Source of the DNA: Pseudosulfitobacter pseudonitzschiae
GTDB lineage: Bacteria > Pseudomonadota > Alphaproteobacteria > Rhodobacterales > Rhodobacteraceae
DNA length: 64,000 nt
Direction: 5' to 3'
Assembly (NCBI RefSeq): GCF_900129395.1
Contig: NZ_FQVP01000002.1
Coordinates: 372,001-436,000 of the forward strand
In this document: positions 37,213 through 45,496 of the stretch, in pieces
How positions within the stretch are numbered: the stretch's first letter is position 1
Layout of the letters: every line of letters starts with the position of its first letter
Notes under the pieces: generated by a model
Databases searched by the model: none
Told to the model about the DNA's origin: nothing
Seen by the model: the letters and a program-made list of their open reading frames with translations, nothing else
Translations under genes and position numbers: made by a program

Positions 37213-37581
37213 TCAGCGAAAGCTCTTGAGGGTGGCGACAGTTGTGGCCTTGCTGTTTGTAAAGGTCAGCACGTGGCTGAAGCGGCGCCTGTGGCCGTTC
37301 GCCATGATCGTTTCCCCGGTCGCGGCTCCAACCCGCCCGTGTGAAATGGCGTGTTCGATCACAACCTTCGTCGGCACTGACCTGGCTTCAATCGCCTCGA
37401 TCAACGCCGTTCGCCCTTCGATCCGGTCGGTCGCGGATGTGTCCCACGTTACCGTCGGTGCAAAGCTTTCCGGATCGGCCTCGCCTGTCTCCAGTGCAAT
37501 CGCGATTGCCTGCACAAAAGCATTCTTCGGAGAATTCCCACAGTCCGCGCTTTTGATGATTTCGGTGCGTTCTTTCTTCAT
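37213..37581 (-). CDS. NTF2/SnoaL-like domain protein
   Basis: A 122-residue protein starting MKKERTEIIKSADCGNSPKN, with the pattern of the nuclear transport factor 2/SnoaL-like fold (NAFVQAIAIALETGEADPESFAPTVTWDTSATDRIEGRTALIEAIEA, later FSHVLTFTNSKATTVATLKSF). It resembles polyketide-cyclase-like proteins found beside ArsR/SRPBCC genes. ATG 37581 overlaps the stop of the upstream VOC gene by 4 bp. Last gene of the four-gene operon divergent from the ArsR regulator. No function assignable. Confidence 0.85.
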   Translation of the reverse strand: MKKERTEIIKSADCGNSPKNAFVQAIAIALETGEADPESFAPTVTWDTSATDRIEGRTALIEAIEARSVPTKVVIEHAISHGRVGAATGETIMANGHRRRFSHVLTFTNSKATTVATLKSFR

Positions 37582-38072
37582 GTCGGTGTCGCGCCCCGCA
37601 ATGCAGCCTCGATGTCTGAAATCTCGATCTTGCGCATCTGCATCATGGCGGCCTGCGCCCGCGCCGATGCCGCAGGGTCCGGATGCGAGAGCGCGTCCAT
37701 CAGGATGAGCGGGGTGATTTGCCAGCGATACCCCCAGCGATCCTTGCACCAGCCGCACATGATCTCTTCGCCGCCATTGCCCGTGATGGCAGCCCACAGC
37801 CGGTCGGTTTCGGCCTGATCCTCGGTATAAACCTGCAGCGAATAGGCGTTGTTGGGTTGAACATCTGGCCCCGCGTTAAGCAGGACGTAGGGCAGTCCCA
37901 GCAATGTCATTTCCACCAGCTGAGCGGTTCCCGCCGGGGCGTCCGAGACGCCCTCGCGGATGCGGATGACCTTGTCCACATGGCTGTCGGGGAACGTCTC
38001 GGCATAAAAGTTTGCCGCGGCTTCGGCCTCGGTGTCGAACCACAGAAATACAGCGGCCTTGTTGCGGATCAT
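37578..38072 (-). CDS. PhnB-like VOC family protein
   Basis: A 164-residue protein of the PhnB/3-demethylubiquinone methyltransferase-like VOC family, with FLWFDTEAEAAANFYAETFPDSHVDKV at the N-terminus, PYVLLNAGPDVQPNNAYSLQVYTEDQAETDRLWAAI in the middle and the conserved GWCKDRWGYRWQITP near the end. Shine-Dalgarno sequence taggag lies before ATG 38072. Such proteins rarely have a defined activity; here it is part of the ArsR-linked operon. Confidence 0.9.
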   Translation of the reverse strand: MIRNKAAVFLWFDTEAEAAANFYAETFPDSHVDKVIRIREGVSDAPAGTAQLVEMTLLGLPYVLLNAGPDVQPNNAYSLQVYTEDQAETDRLWAAITGNGGEEIMCGWCKDRWGYRWQITPLILMDALSHPDPAASARAQAAMMQMRKIEISDIEAALRGATPT

Positions 38073-38099
38073 TGGCTGTCTCCTAGGTCAGGGTTCAGG

Positions 38100-38438
38100 T
38101 CATCCCATCTGTTCACGACGCAGCAGGATTACAGTGCCTGCCGGGTCAGATGTCCAATGCCCGGTCACGTCGGTCAGCGGTTCCAGCGCGTCCCGGCAGG
38201 GGCTGCCAAGACGCGACAGCGCGGCTGTCGGATCTTCGTCGAACAACTCGATCCAGACATCTGTCTGACTTTGATGTGGCACCCGGTCGATCCACAGCGT
38301 CATGCCGCCAAAGTCGAATCCCGTGCTGTTGTCCAACGCGCGCCTGACACGCAGGCCCACCTTGTCGCGATAAAAGGCCACGGTCTCTTCCCAGCGATGC
38401 AAAGGCACCTTGATGGCAATGTTTTTACCCGGTTGCAT
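38100..38438 (-). CDS. VOC family protein
   Basis: A 112-residue single-domain VOC protein starting MQPGKNIAIKVPLHRWEETVAFYRDKVGL, with the central segment GFDFGGMTLWIDRV typical of glyoxalase-fold proteins. I chose ATG 38438 after aaggagcg; the longer frame to 38693 runs into the upstream gene. Second gene of the operon divergent from the ArsR regulator. Confidence 0.87.
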   Translation of the reverse strand: MQPGKNIAIKVPLHRWEETVAFYRDKVGLRVRRALDNSTGFDFGGMTLWIDRVPHQSQTDVWIELFDEDPTAALSRLGSPCRDALEPLTDVTGHWTSDPAGTVILLRREQMG

Positions 38439-38467
38439 GTGATGGCGCTCCTTCTGGGGTGTTCGAA

Positions 38468-38914
38468 CTATTTGTAGAACCCGTCGCGCAGATTGATCCC
38501 GTGCTCCATCCAGGCCTTCATCGCGCACAGCATCCCGGTCCAGCCTTCGCAGTTGCCCAGGCAGGCGCCCAGGCCCGCCTCGGTCTCCGGCCAGCCATGT
38601 TCGCTGATCCGTACCAAGGTGCGGTTCCCGTCCAGCGGGGTGAATTCCATGGTCACGGTGGTCCATGTGGCGGTTTTTTGGTCCGCCTCCCATTGCAGCA
38701 CGATTTTTTCGTTCTGCACGACCTCCTGCACGAGAACGGGAAAGGCACCGGGAAAGTCATGGAAATCCCATGTCACTTCGACACCGGTTTGCAGGCGTCC
38801 CTTTGCGCCACCGGTGGTGAAATACTGTGACAGGCTGTCAGGAGAGACCACGGCTTCAAAGACGTCATCAACCGGTTTGGATATGCGCCCTGCCACTGAG
38901 AATTTTAACTCCAT
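38468..38914 (-). CDS. SRPBCC (AHSA1-like) domain protein
   Basis: A 148-residue START-like domain protein (MELKFSVAGRISKPVDDVFEAVVSP, GWTGMLCAMKAWMEHGINLRDGF) of the AHSA1 type that is very often encoded beside an ArsR regulator. ATG 38914 follows aaaggagattcg. First gene of the four-gene operon, 49 bp from the divergent arsR gene. It probably binds a hydrophobic ligand; which one is unknown. Confidence 0.9.
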   Translation of the reverse strand: MELKFSVAGRISKPVDDVFEAVVSPDSLSQYFTTGGAKGRLQTGVEVTWDFHDFPGAFPVLVQEVVQNEKIVLQWEADQKTATWTTVTMEFTPLDGNRTLVRISEHGWPETEAGLGACLGNCEGWTGMLCAMKAWMEHGINLRDGFYK

Positions 38915-38944
38915 GATGCGAATCTCCTTTGCGTTGCTGTCTAT

Positions 38945-38966
38945 CATGTTATAAAATTATAACATG
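38945..38966. promoter_or_regulatory. Near-perfect palindrome overlapping the arsR start codon
   Basis: Arms CATGTTATAA (38945-38954) and TTATAACATG (38957-38966) with a 2-base spacer form a 22-bp palindrome in the divergent promoter. The right arm contains the ATG of the ArsR gene. This is the expected operator of that repressor for both directions. Confidence 0.7.
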
Positions 38967-39326
38967 TCAAATGAAGATAAATATGATGCCCTGTTCAAGG
39001 CGCTCGGCCATCGTGTGCGGCGCCGGATTCTTGATATGATCAAGGATCAGCCGAAGACGACCGGCGCGCTCTGCGCGGTGATGACGGATATGGATCGCTG
39101 CACGGTGATGCAGCATCTCTCGGTGCTTGAAAAAGCGGGCCTTGTGGTTGTCGAACGGCGCGGCCGGGAACGTTGGAACCACCTCGACGCGCTCCCGATA
39201 TATGACGTTCAGAAACGTTGGATCGAGCCATATGCCGCGCATGCGGTTTCGATGCTGGGAGAATTGGAGGCGCTGGCCGCGCCCGACGCATCAGCGCAGG
39301 CTCCTGTTGAAACACATCAAGGCTGA
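38964..39326 (+). CDS. ArsR-family transcriptional regulator
   Basis: A 120-residue winged-helix regulator (ALGHRVRRRILDMIKDQPKTTGALCAVMTDMDRCTVMQHLSVLEKAGLVVVERRGRERWNHLD), of the type that accompanies SRPBCC genes and lacks the CXC metal site of true ArsR. The ATG lies inside a 22-bp palindrome and has no Shine-Dalgarno sequence, suggesting translation of a leaderless or nearly leaderless message. It probably autoregulates and controls the divergent operon. Confidence 0.92.
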   Translation: MSNEDKYDALFKALGHRVRRRILDMIKDQPKTTGALCAVMTDMDRCTVMQHLSVLEKAGLVVVERRGRERWNHLDALPIYDVQKRWIEPYAAHAVSMLGELEALAAPDASAQAPVETHQG

Positions 39327-39358
39327 CGGACCGCAAACCGGCATCCGGCGCAGGGTTG

Positions 39359-40648
39359 TCATTGCCCCGGTTGCAGGTCCGCTTCGCCCTTGATGTCCCG
39401 TGCCACCTCGCGCAGATGCACGCCCAGCAGTGTCAGCCCGGGCCACAGCATATAGGCCTCGATTTCCAGGTTCTCGCCAAAGGACAACAGAACGATGGTC
39501 ATCAAGATACCCATCGGCAGCCGTCCACGCGGGTGTCGGGCGGCATCCAGCATTGCGAAACAGGTGTGCCAGACCATCGGCACCAACAGGGCTGCAAACC
39601 CCACCAGGCCCTTGACGAACAGCAATCCGAACCACGTGTGGTGACTGCCGATGGGCATATACTCCACCGCGTGCGATCCGGGGTGAATGGTGCCGTGGCC
39701 GAACCAAACCGCCTCGTTCTGCCACCGTTCATAGGCAATGCGTTGCAGCGTCTCGCGCACCCGCGTGCTGTCGGCGCGCGCGCCCTTGAACGTGGCAACT
39801 GCGTCCTGCGCCAATGCGACCAGCGCCGTGCCCAGCACCGCCAGCGACGCGGTCAGGGTGGCCGTCACATGCCACGCCCAGCCTTTCAGCAGCAGCGGCA
39901 TCATGCGCGGCGCGATGGTGCAGGCCACCAGCCCGACCAGACCCATCCGCGACTTGGACGCAAGGATCATCAGGATACCCGCGCCGACACCGGCCAGCAT
40001 CCATTTGCGGTCTTTCTCCTCAAGCGCAAAAAGCACCATGACCACACCCAGCAGCGCGGCAAAGGGCGACCAGGGCGCATAGAACTGCCACCGAGGCGTC
40101 CAGCTCGCCGGATCGTAAGTGAACAGGAACACCGAGAAATATTCAGGCCCCGGCCCGCCCACAGCCTTGAGCGGCGAGGTAAAGATGCGCTCGGGCAGGC
40201 CGACATAGGGCGCGATCAGCAACAGCGGGGCCAGCACCAGCGTCCACGCGCCGATCACGCATTGCCCCCGGATCAACAGCGACCGCCGGACCGGCAGCAC
40301 CGCCCCCACCAGCGGGAACAACGCCAGCAACGCCCAGCCCTTGGCCCAGCCGATGGACGACTTGATCGTCTGTTTCAGCCCCAGCCCCCAGTCCAGATGC
40401 CCCACCCACAGGGCCACCAGCATCACGAACATGCCGATGAACCAGCACCAGACCAGCGGCGGCACCGATCCCGTCGCACGCAGGTCCGCGCGCATGGCAG
40501 GCCCCAGGTACAGCGCCAGCGCCGCCATGCCGCCCAGCACCCAGGCCAGCACCGGCCCGACCACGTACAGCGCGCCCACCGCGTACAGCGGCCAGGTGTA
40601 GACCATCGCGCGGTACACCATCCGTTCGGCGGGGTTCTGCGGTGTCAT
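39359..40648 (-). CDS. O-antigen ligase/Wzy-like polysaccharide polymerase
   Basis: A 429-residue multi-spanning membrane protein with about ten hydrophobic helices and a periplasmic loop holding ESYMLWPG-like residues near the C-terminus and RWQNEAVWFGHGTIHPG before it, the pattern of the O-antigen ligase/ExoQ superfamily. It probably polymerises the exopolysaccharide repeat units on the periplasmic side. The start overlaps the stop of the co-polymerase gene by 4 bp, fitting a Wzy-Wzz pair. Confidence 0.85.
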   Translation of the reverse strand: MTPQNPAERMVYRAMVYTWPLYAVGALYVVGPVLAWVLGGMAALALYLGPAMRADLRATGSVPPLVWCWFIGMFVMLVALWVGHLDWGLGLKQTIKSSIGWAKGWALLALFPLVGAVLPVRRSLLIRGQCVIGAWTLVLAPLLLIAPYVGLPERIFTSPLKAVGGPGPEYFSVFLFTYDPASWTPRWQFYAPWSPFAALLGVVMVLFALEEKDRKWMLAGVGAGILMILASKSRMGLVGLVACTIAPRMMPLLLKGWAWHVTATLTASLAVLGTALVALAQDAVATFKGARADSTRVRETLQRIAYERWQNEAVWFGHGTIHPGSHAVEYMPIGSHHTWFGLLFVKGLVGFAALLVPMVWHTCFAMLDAARHPRGRLPMGILMTIVLLSFGENLEIEAYMLWPGLTLLGVHLREVARDIKGEADLQPGQ

Positions 40649-42087
40649 GCTGCACCCTTGCGCAGGCCGATCAGCCGCCCGATCAGCGCCGAGCGCATCC
40701 AGCCCAGCATCAGGCCCAGCAACATCATCATCGTCGCAGCACCGCCCGCAGCCACCGCCAGCTTGCGGTTGGGCGACGACGGGCGGTCGGGCAGGGACGG
40801 GTTTTCCAGCACCTGCACCAGCGGATAGGACGCATAGACATCGGACTTGGTCGACTGGGTGCGCGCGATGGCGGTGGCAAAGACCGCCTCGGCCACCGAA
40901 AAGTCGCGTTGCAGGTCTTGCAACCGCGCCGCCGCCGCCGCAAGCCCTTGCTGCTTGGCCATATCCTCGGCCAGCCGGGCCGACAGGGTGGCGTGCTGTT
41001 GCACGATGCCTGCGCGCTCCGCATCCATCCGCACCAGTTGCGCCAGCAGATCGGCCCGCGCGCCTGCGGGTGCCAGATCAAGCCCCTTAAGTTGCTCGGG
41101 GTCCAATCCCGTCACCGCAACCGCCTGCCGCAAGGCGGCCCCGGTGGCCGCCGCATGGGCCGCGCGGGCATCCTGAACCTTTGGGTGACCTTCCCCGAAT
41201 TGCGACCGCGCCTCGGACAGCTTGGCCGCCTGTGTGCCGACCTCTTCGGTCAGCGTCAGGAACTGCGCGTCGGCGTATACCTTCAACGTGGCCGCCGCCG
41301 CCGTGGCGGGCAGGCCCAGCGTGGCCTCCAGCGACGCCACGCTCTGGGTCTTTTCGCTCAGCGTCGCCGCCAGATCCTGAACCCGGCTTTGCAACAGGCG
41401 GGTGGTTTCGACCATGGCATCATATTGCTCGCTGGACACCAGCCCCGTTTCGTCCTGCAACCGCGCGATATCCGCACGGGTGGCCGCGACCGAATTGCGA
41501 TAGTCGGCAATCGCAGCCAGCCCGCTGTCCTCACGGGTGTTCTGTTCATCGGCCCGCAGCGCGTCCAGCTCGGCAAAGAACGCCGCCAACAGCGCGTCAC
41601 CGCGCGCCTGCGCATCCTCGGCACTGCCGCCGGTCATTTCCAGATGGATCAGGCTGGTCTGGTCCACCAGGTTGATGCGCGGCTTGCCAAACGCCTGACG
41701 GCTCAGCCCCATCGACGTGGCCGCCGCCGCCAGAATTCGGTCCGCGCCGATCAGCCGTTTGTAGGTCTCGGTCGGGCTGACCGAATTGCTGGAAAAGGCC
41801 GAGTTGGCATAGGACGACGCCTGTCCGATCCCGTTCAGGTTAAGCGAAGCCGATGCGCCCGAGCCGGGCAAAATCAGCGAGGTCTGCGATTTGAACGACA
41901 ACGGCGCGGTGCGCAGGTAGCCGGTGATTGGCGCCCAGATCAGCGTGCCCCCCATCAACGCAAAGGCCAGATAGCGCGGGAAACGACCCAGGTCGCTGAC
42001 ACGGCCACCCAACAGGATGCGGCGCATCGAAATGCGGCGTTTGGCGGGGGCAGGGGGGGCGAATGCTGTGGCGTCTTGATGTGTCAT
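40645..42087 (-). CDS. Wzz/GumC-like polysaccharide co-polymerase without kinase domain
   Basis: A 480-residue protein with a transmembrane helix near residues 38-58 (YLAFALMGGTLIWAPITGYL), a long coiled-coil periplasmic region rich in Ala, Gln and Leu (residues 170-410), and a second helix near the C-terminus (KLAVAAGGAATMMMLLGLMLGW). This is the layout of GumC-type chain-length regulators; the tyrosine kinase domain of Wzc is absent. The CCTATCC dyad lies about 92 bp upstream. Coupled by overlap to the Wzy-like gene. Confidence 0.88.
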   Translation of the reverse strand: MTHQDATAFAPPAPAKRRISMRRILLGGRVSDLGRFPRYLAFALMGGTLIWAPITGYLRTAPLSFKSQTSLILPGSGASASLNLNGIGQASSYANSAFSSNSVSPTETYKRLIGADRILAAAATSMGLSRQAFGKPRINLVDQTSLIHLEMTGGSAEDAQARGDALLAAFFAELDALRADEQNTREDSGLAAIADYRNSVAATRADIARLQDETGLVSSEQYDAMVETTRLLQSRVQDLAATLSEKTQSVASLEATLGLPATAAAATLKVYADAQFLTLTEEVGTQAAKLSEARSQFGEGHPKVQDARAAHAAATGAALRQAVAVTGLDPEQLKGLDLAPAGARADLLAQLVRMDAERAGIVQQHATLSARLAEDMAKQQGLAAAAARLQDLQRDFSVAEAVFATAIARTQSTKSDVYASYPLVQVLENPSLPDRPSSPNRKLAVAAGGAATMMMLLGLMLGWMRSALIGRLIGLRKGAA

Positions 42088-42178
42088 CGGGCGTCTCCTT
42101 TGCCCGTGACATTAACCAAGTTTTAACTGTACCGCGCGCACGCGCATGGCTGGGCGCGGGGGCATTGGGGGCACCGGC

Positions 42179-42196
42179 CCTATCCGTCGGGATAGG
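42179..42196. promoter_or_regulatory. EPS dyad site A: CCTATCC-N4-GGATAGG
   Basis: Perfect 7-bp arms (42179-42185 and 42190-42196) around GTCG. It lies immediately after the response regulator stop codon and about 92 bp upstream of the Wzz/GumC-like gene, which reads away on the minus strand. The same dyad recurs at 49926 and, with one mismatch, at 45401. Confidence 0.7.
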
Positions 42197-42832
42197 TCAG
42201 TACAGCCCCGCCTCGCGCGCGATCAGCCCCGCCTCGCGCGCGATCAGCGCCGCCTGCGTGCGGTTGGCGGCCCCGACCTTGCGGTACAGCGTCTTCATAT
42301 GCAGCTTCACCGTGGGTTCGGTGATGTCCAGATCGCGGGCGATTTCCTTGTTCGACTTGCCCTCGGTCAACCCTTTCAACACCTGCAACTCGCGCGGCGA
42401 CAGCTTTTCCGCCAGCGGGTGTTTGGCGGTTTCGTCGACAGCGGTCATAAAGTCGATGGGGGCGTATTGTTCGCCCATGGCCATGAACTTGACCGCGTTG
42501 ATCATGGATTTCGCCGGCAGCGTCTTGGGCACGAAACCGGCGGCCCCTGCCTCCAGCGCCTGCTCGGCGATCTCGCGCGTGGCCTCACCCGACAGCAGCG
42601 CCACCCGTTGCCCGCCATCCAGAGCCAGCGCATGTTTCAACCCGGCCAGCCCGTTCATGCCGGGCATGTTCAGATCCAACAGCACCAGATCAAACCGGTC
42701 CTCGTTCGTGATCAATTTGCAGGCTTCTTCAAGGTCGGCGGCCGTCCGGGTTTCGATGTCACCCTGCGCTTCGAGAAACAGCACAAGCGTATCGCGCAGC
42801 AAGTCGTGGTCGTCCGCAATCAAAACACGCAT
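42197..42832 (-). CDS. LuxR-type response regulator of the EPS locus
   Basis: A 211-residue NarL/FixJ-type regulator. The receiver domain has the acidic pair in IADDHD, the phosphoacceptor aspartate in LVLLDLNMPGMNG (near residue 52) and the conserved K in FVPKT. The LuxR helix-turn-helix is LSPRELQVLKGLTEGKSNKEIARDLDITEPTVKLHMKTLYRKV. The C-terminus ends with a duplicated heptapeptide (LIAREAG twice) from a 21-bp tandem repeat at 42203-42244. ATG 42832 follows aggag. The hybrid kinase encoded 4 kb away lacks a dedicated output protein and is its likely partner. It is the leading candidate to bind the CCTATCC-N4-GGATAGG dyads. Confidence 0.93.
   Translation of the reverse strand: MRVLIADDHDLLRDTLVLFLEAQGDIETRTAADLEEACKLITNEDRFDLVLLDLNMPGMNGLAGLKHALALDGGQRVALLSGEATREIAEQALEAGAAGFVPKTLPAKSMINAVKFMAMGEQYAPIDFMTAVDETAKHPLAEKLSPRELQVLKGLTEGKSNKEIARDLDITEPTVKLHMKTLYRKVGAANRTQAALIAREAGLIAREAGLY
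42203..42244. repeat. 21-bp perfect tandem duplication in the response regulator gene
   Basis: Two adjacent identical copies of cagccccgcctcgcgcgcgat, at 42203-42223 and 42224-42244, add seven codons in frame at the very end of the response regulator. Confidence 0.85.
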
Positions 42833-42923
42833 GTCGTTCTCCTTTAAGTAGCACAATGTCTAAACATCTATTGCGGACCTTGCACGCTGAAATTCAGGCA
42901 AATTTGTGACCGCTCCACAGCGC

Positions 42924-42953
42924 AACCGGATAGCCTCCTGTCCAACCGGATAG
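42924..42953. promoter_or_regulatory. Direct repeat of EPS half sites
   Basis: AACCGGATAG occurs at 42924-42933 and again at 42944-42953, exactly 20 bp apart, in the 245-bp region between the response regulator and the divergent GT26/sugar transferase gene. The core GGATAG is the half site of the dyads elsewhere in the locus. The 20-bp spacing, near two helical turns, puts both copies on the same DNA face. Confidence 0.6.
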
Positions 42954-43077
42954 GGCTTTGTCCCACTGGTAACGGTTCGTTAACCAAAGTGGCGCGCGGC
43001 TGTCCGTCCGCTCCGTTGAGCGGCAACAGCGCATCGGCGACCTTGAGGCAACTTCTGCAACCTCAAGGACTTGCCCG

Positions 43078-44469
43078 ATGAAACACGCTGCCTTCGCCAC
43101 TGACACCACCGCTTACATGCCTGCCGTCCCTGCACGGATCAGCACCGCCCATCTGTCCGCTTTGGGGCTGGATCTGGTCAATGCAACCCAGACGCAGGCC
43201 ATCGCGGCGCTGCTGGCTCCGGGCCGTCGCCGCGCCTATTTCATGAACGCGCATTGCTGCAACATCCGCCGCCGCGACACCGCCTATGCACAGGCTGTTG
43301 CAACCGCCGATATGTTGCTGCCCGACGGCATCGGGGTGGAACTGGCGGGTCGCATGACCGGCAAACGGCTGGCGGCAAACCTGAACGGCACCGATCTGGT
43401 GCCCGCGTTGCTGGCACAGGCAGCCAGCATGGGCAAATCGGTCTATCTGTTCGGCGGCACCCCCGGCACCGCACAGGCCGCCGCCAACCGTCTGGTTAAC
43501 ACCATCCCCGACCTGCGCATCGCCGGCACCCGCGACGGCTTTGCCGGCGCTGCGGACACCGACGCGGTGATCCACGACATCAACGACAGCGGCGCCGACA
43601 TCGTGCTGGTGGCGCTGGGTGTTCCGATGCAAGAGCTTTGGCTGCACGCAAACGCCCACCGGATCGACGCACCGCTGACGCTGGCCGTGGGCGCGCTGTT
43701 CGACTTTCTGGCAGGCACCGTCGTCCGCGCGCCCAAGGCTGTCCGCCGCGCGCGGCTGGAATGGGTCTGGCGTCTGGCTCAAGAACCGCGCCGCATGGCC
43801 AAACGCTATCTCGCGGGCAATGCCAGCTTTCTGGCACATGCCGGTATCAAGGCCCTGCGCCATCTGCCCGTCGCGGATGTGCAGCGCCGCTTTCTGGACG
43901 TGACCGTCGCAGGCAGCGCTCTGGTGCTGCTGTCGCCGCTGCTGGCGCTGACCGCGCTGGCGATCAAGGCCGACAGCCGTGGCCCGGTCCTGTTCAGCCA
44001 GACCCGCGTGGGCCGCGACGGCAAAGAGTTCCGCATTTTCAAGTTCCGCTCGATGACCACCGACGCCGAAACACGCCGCGACGCACTGCTGGCCTCGTCC
44101 GACCGCGAAGGCGTGTGCTTCAAATCCCGCCACGATCCCCGCGTCACCCGCGTGGGCCGCTTCATCCGCCGCTTTTCCATCGACGAGCTGCCGCAAATCC
44201 TGAACGTGCTGCGCGGCGAAATGGCCATCGTCGGCCCGCGCCCCGCACTGCCGTGCGAAGTGGCCGCGTACCCCGCCCGCGCGCTGGGCCGTCTGGCGGT
44301 CAAACCCGGCATCACCGGTGTGTGGCAAGTGTCGGGCCGCGCCACCATCGGCTTTGACCAGATGGTCGAGATGGACCTGTCCTATGCCGACAGCCGCACC
44401 CTGATGCTGGACCTGATCCTGATCCTGAAAACCTTTGGCGCGGTCACCTCGGGCCGCGGCGCCTACTGA
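43078..44469 (+). CDS. GT26 (WecG/TagA/CpsF) glycosyltransferase fused to priming sugar transferase
   Basis: A 463-residue fusion. Residues about 30-205 match WecG/TagA/CpsF glycosyltransferases (AYFMNAHCCNIRRRDTAY, LLPDGIGVELAGR, VYLFGGTPGTAQAAANRL, LVALGVPMQELWL). Residues about 265-463 match the cytosolic part of bacterial polyprenyl-phosphate sugar transferases (RFLDVTVAGSALVLLSPLLAL membrane helix, GPVLFSQTRVGRDGKEFRIFKFRSM, RRFSIDELPQILNVLRGEMAIVGPRP, KPGITGVWQVSGR). One protein would therefore load the first sugar on undecaprenyl phosphate and perhaps add the second. Followed 36 bp later by galU. Confidence 0.92.
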   Translation: MKHAAFATDTTAYMPAVPARISTAHLSALGLDLVNATQTQAIAALLAPGRRRAYFMNAHCCNIRRRDTAYAQAVATADMLLPDGIGVELAGRMTGKRLAANLNGTDLVPALLAQAASMGKSVYLFGGTPGTAQAAANRLVNTIPDLRIAGTRDGFAGAADTDAVIHDINDSGADIVLVALGVPMQELWLHANAHRIDAPLTLAVGALFDFLAGTVVRAPKAVRRARLEWVWRLAQEPRRMAKRYLAGNASFLAHAGIKALRHLPVADVQRRFLDVTVAGSALVLLSPLLALTALAIKADSRGPVLFSQTRVGRDGKEFRIFKFRSMTTDAETRRDALLASSDREGVCFKSRHDPRVTRVGRFIRRFSIDELPQILNVLRGEMAIVGPRPALPCEVAAYPARALGRLAVKPGITGVWQVSGRATIGFDQMVEMDLSYADSRTLMLDLILILKTFGAVTSGRGAY

Positions 44470-44505
44470 TCCCCCCCCTGAAATACGTACAAAAGGACCT
44501 GAAAT

Positions 44506-45393
44506 ATGTCACACATTCGCAAAGCCGTCTTTCCCGTCGCAGGCATGGGCACCCGTTTCCTGCCCGCCACCAAATCCATCCCCAAGGAGATGCTGCCGCT
44601 GGTGGATCGCCCGCTGATCCAATACGCCGTGGACGAAGCCCGCGCCGCAGGCATCGAAGAGTTCATATTCGTGACCGCCGCAGGCAAGGGCGCATTGGAG
44701 GACTATTTCGACACCGCCGCGGCCCTTGAACAGCGCCTGACCGCCAATGGCAAAACCGCAGCCCTTGCCGCATTGGACCGCACCCGCATGGCCGAAGGGG
44801 CACTGTCCTTCGTCCGTCAGAACAACCCGCTGGGTCTGGGCCACGCCGTCCGTCTGGCCGCGCGCTTGATCGGCAACGAACCCTTTGCCGTGCTGCTGCC
44901 CGACGACGTGATCCGCAGCCCTCAAGGCGCGCTGAGCCAGATGGTTGCCGCCCATGCCGAGCATCGCGGGCACATGGTCGCCACGATGGACGTGCCCCGT
45001 GCTGCGACCTCGTCCTATGGCATACTGGACGTGGCCAACACCCGCGGACGGCTTGCGCAGGCACGCGGCCTGGTGGAAAAACCACGCCCCGAAAATGCCC
45101 CCTCGACCAGCGCCATCGTGGGCCGCTATATCCTTGAGCCGTCGATCTTCGACCGTCTGGCCGACATCGGTCCGGGGGCGGGCGGGGAACTGCAGCTGAC
45201 CGATGCGATCAGCGCGGACCTGAACCGCACCGGCGTCACCGGGTTCCGCTTTGACGGTACGCGATTCGACTGCGGCTCCGTGCAGGGCTTTGTGCAGGCG
45301 ACCGTCGCCTTTGCGCTGGACCGGCCCGAATTGCAACGCGAACTGGGCGCGTTTCTGAGCGACTGTACCGCCCCGATGTCCTGCGCTGCCTGA
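44506..45393 (+). CDS. galU: UTP--glucose-1-phosphate uridylyltransferase
   Basis: A 295-residue UDP-glucose pyrophosphorylase. Signature elements are AVFPVAGMGTRFLPATKSIPKEMLPLVDRPLIQYAVDEA, the sugar-binding GLGHAVRLA and AVLLPDDVI, and VEKPRPENAPS. It supplies UDP-glucose for the exopolysaccharide and probably lies in one operon with the fused transferase upstream. Shine-Dalgarno sequence is weak (aaaaggacc). Confidence 0.95.
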   Translation: MSHIRKAVFPVAGMGTRFLPATKSIPKEMLPLVDRPLIQYAVDEARAAGIEEFIFVTAAGKGALEDYFDTAAALEQRLTANGKTAALAALDRTRMAEGALSFVRQNNPLGLGHAVRLAARLIGNEPFAVLLPDDVIRSPQGALSQMVAAHAEHRGHMVATMDVPRAATSSYGILDVANTRGRLAQARGLVEKPRPENAPSTSAIVGRYILEPSIFDRLADIGPGAGGELQLTDAISADLNRTGVTGFRFDGTRFDCGSVQGFVQATVAFALDRPELQRELGAFLSDCTAPMSCAA

Positions 45394-45400
45394 ACCGACA

Positions 45401-45427
45401 CCTACCCCTTCGGATAGGTGCCTATCC
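45401..45427. promoter_or_regulatory. EPS dyad site C plus an extra half site
   Basis: CCTACCC (45401-45407) and GGATAGG (45412-45418), with one mismatch in the left arm, are followed by CCTATCC (45421-45427). The overlapping arrangement makes a second inverted repeat with a 2-base spacer. It lies about 70 bp ahead of the periplasmic molybdopterin-fold gene that precedes the hybrid kinase. Confidence 0.65.
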
Positions 45428-45496
45428 CTCTGACCTGATGCAGACGGCGCAGTTTTCCGTCATAAAGGTCTCAACACCACTCACGGGACGTTAACC

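Noticed and set aside
39356-40828. 490-codon open frame antisense to the Wzy-like gene
   Set aside because: Dominated by His, Gln, Arg and Pro, the usual signature of antisense frames of membrane protein genes in GC-rich DNA.
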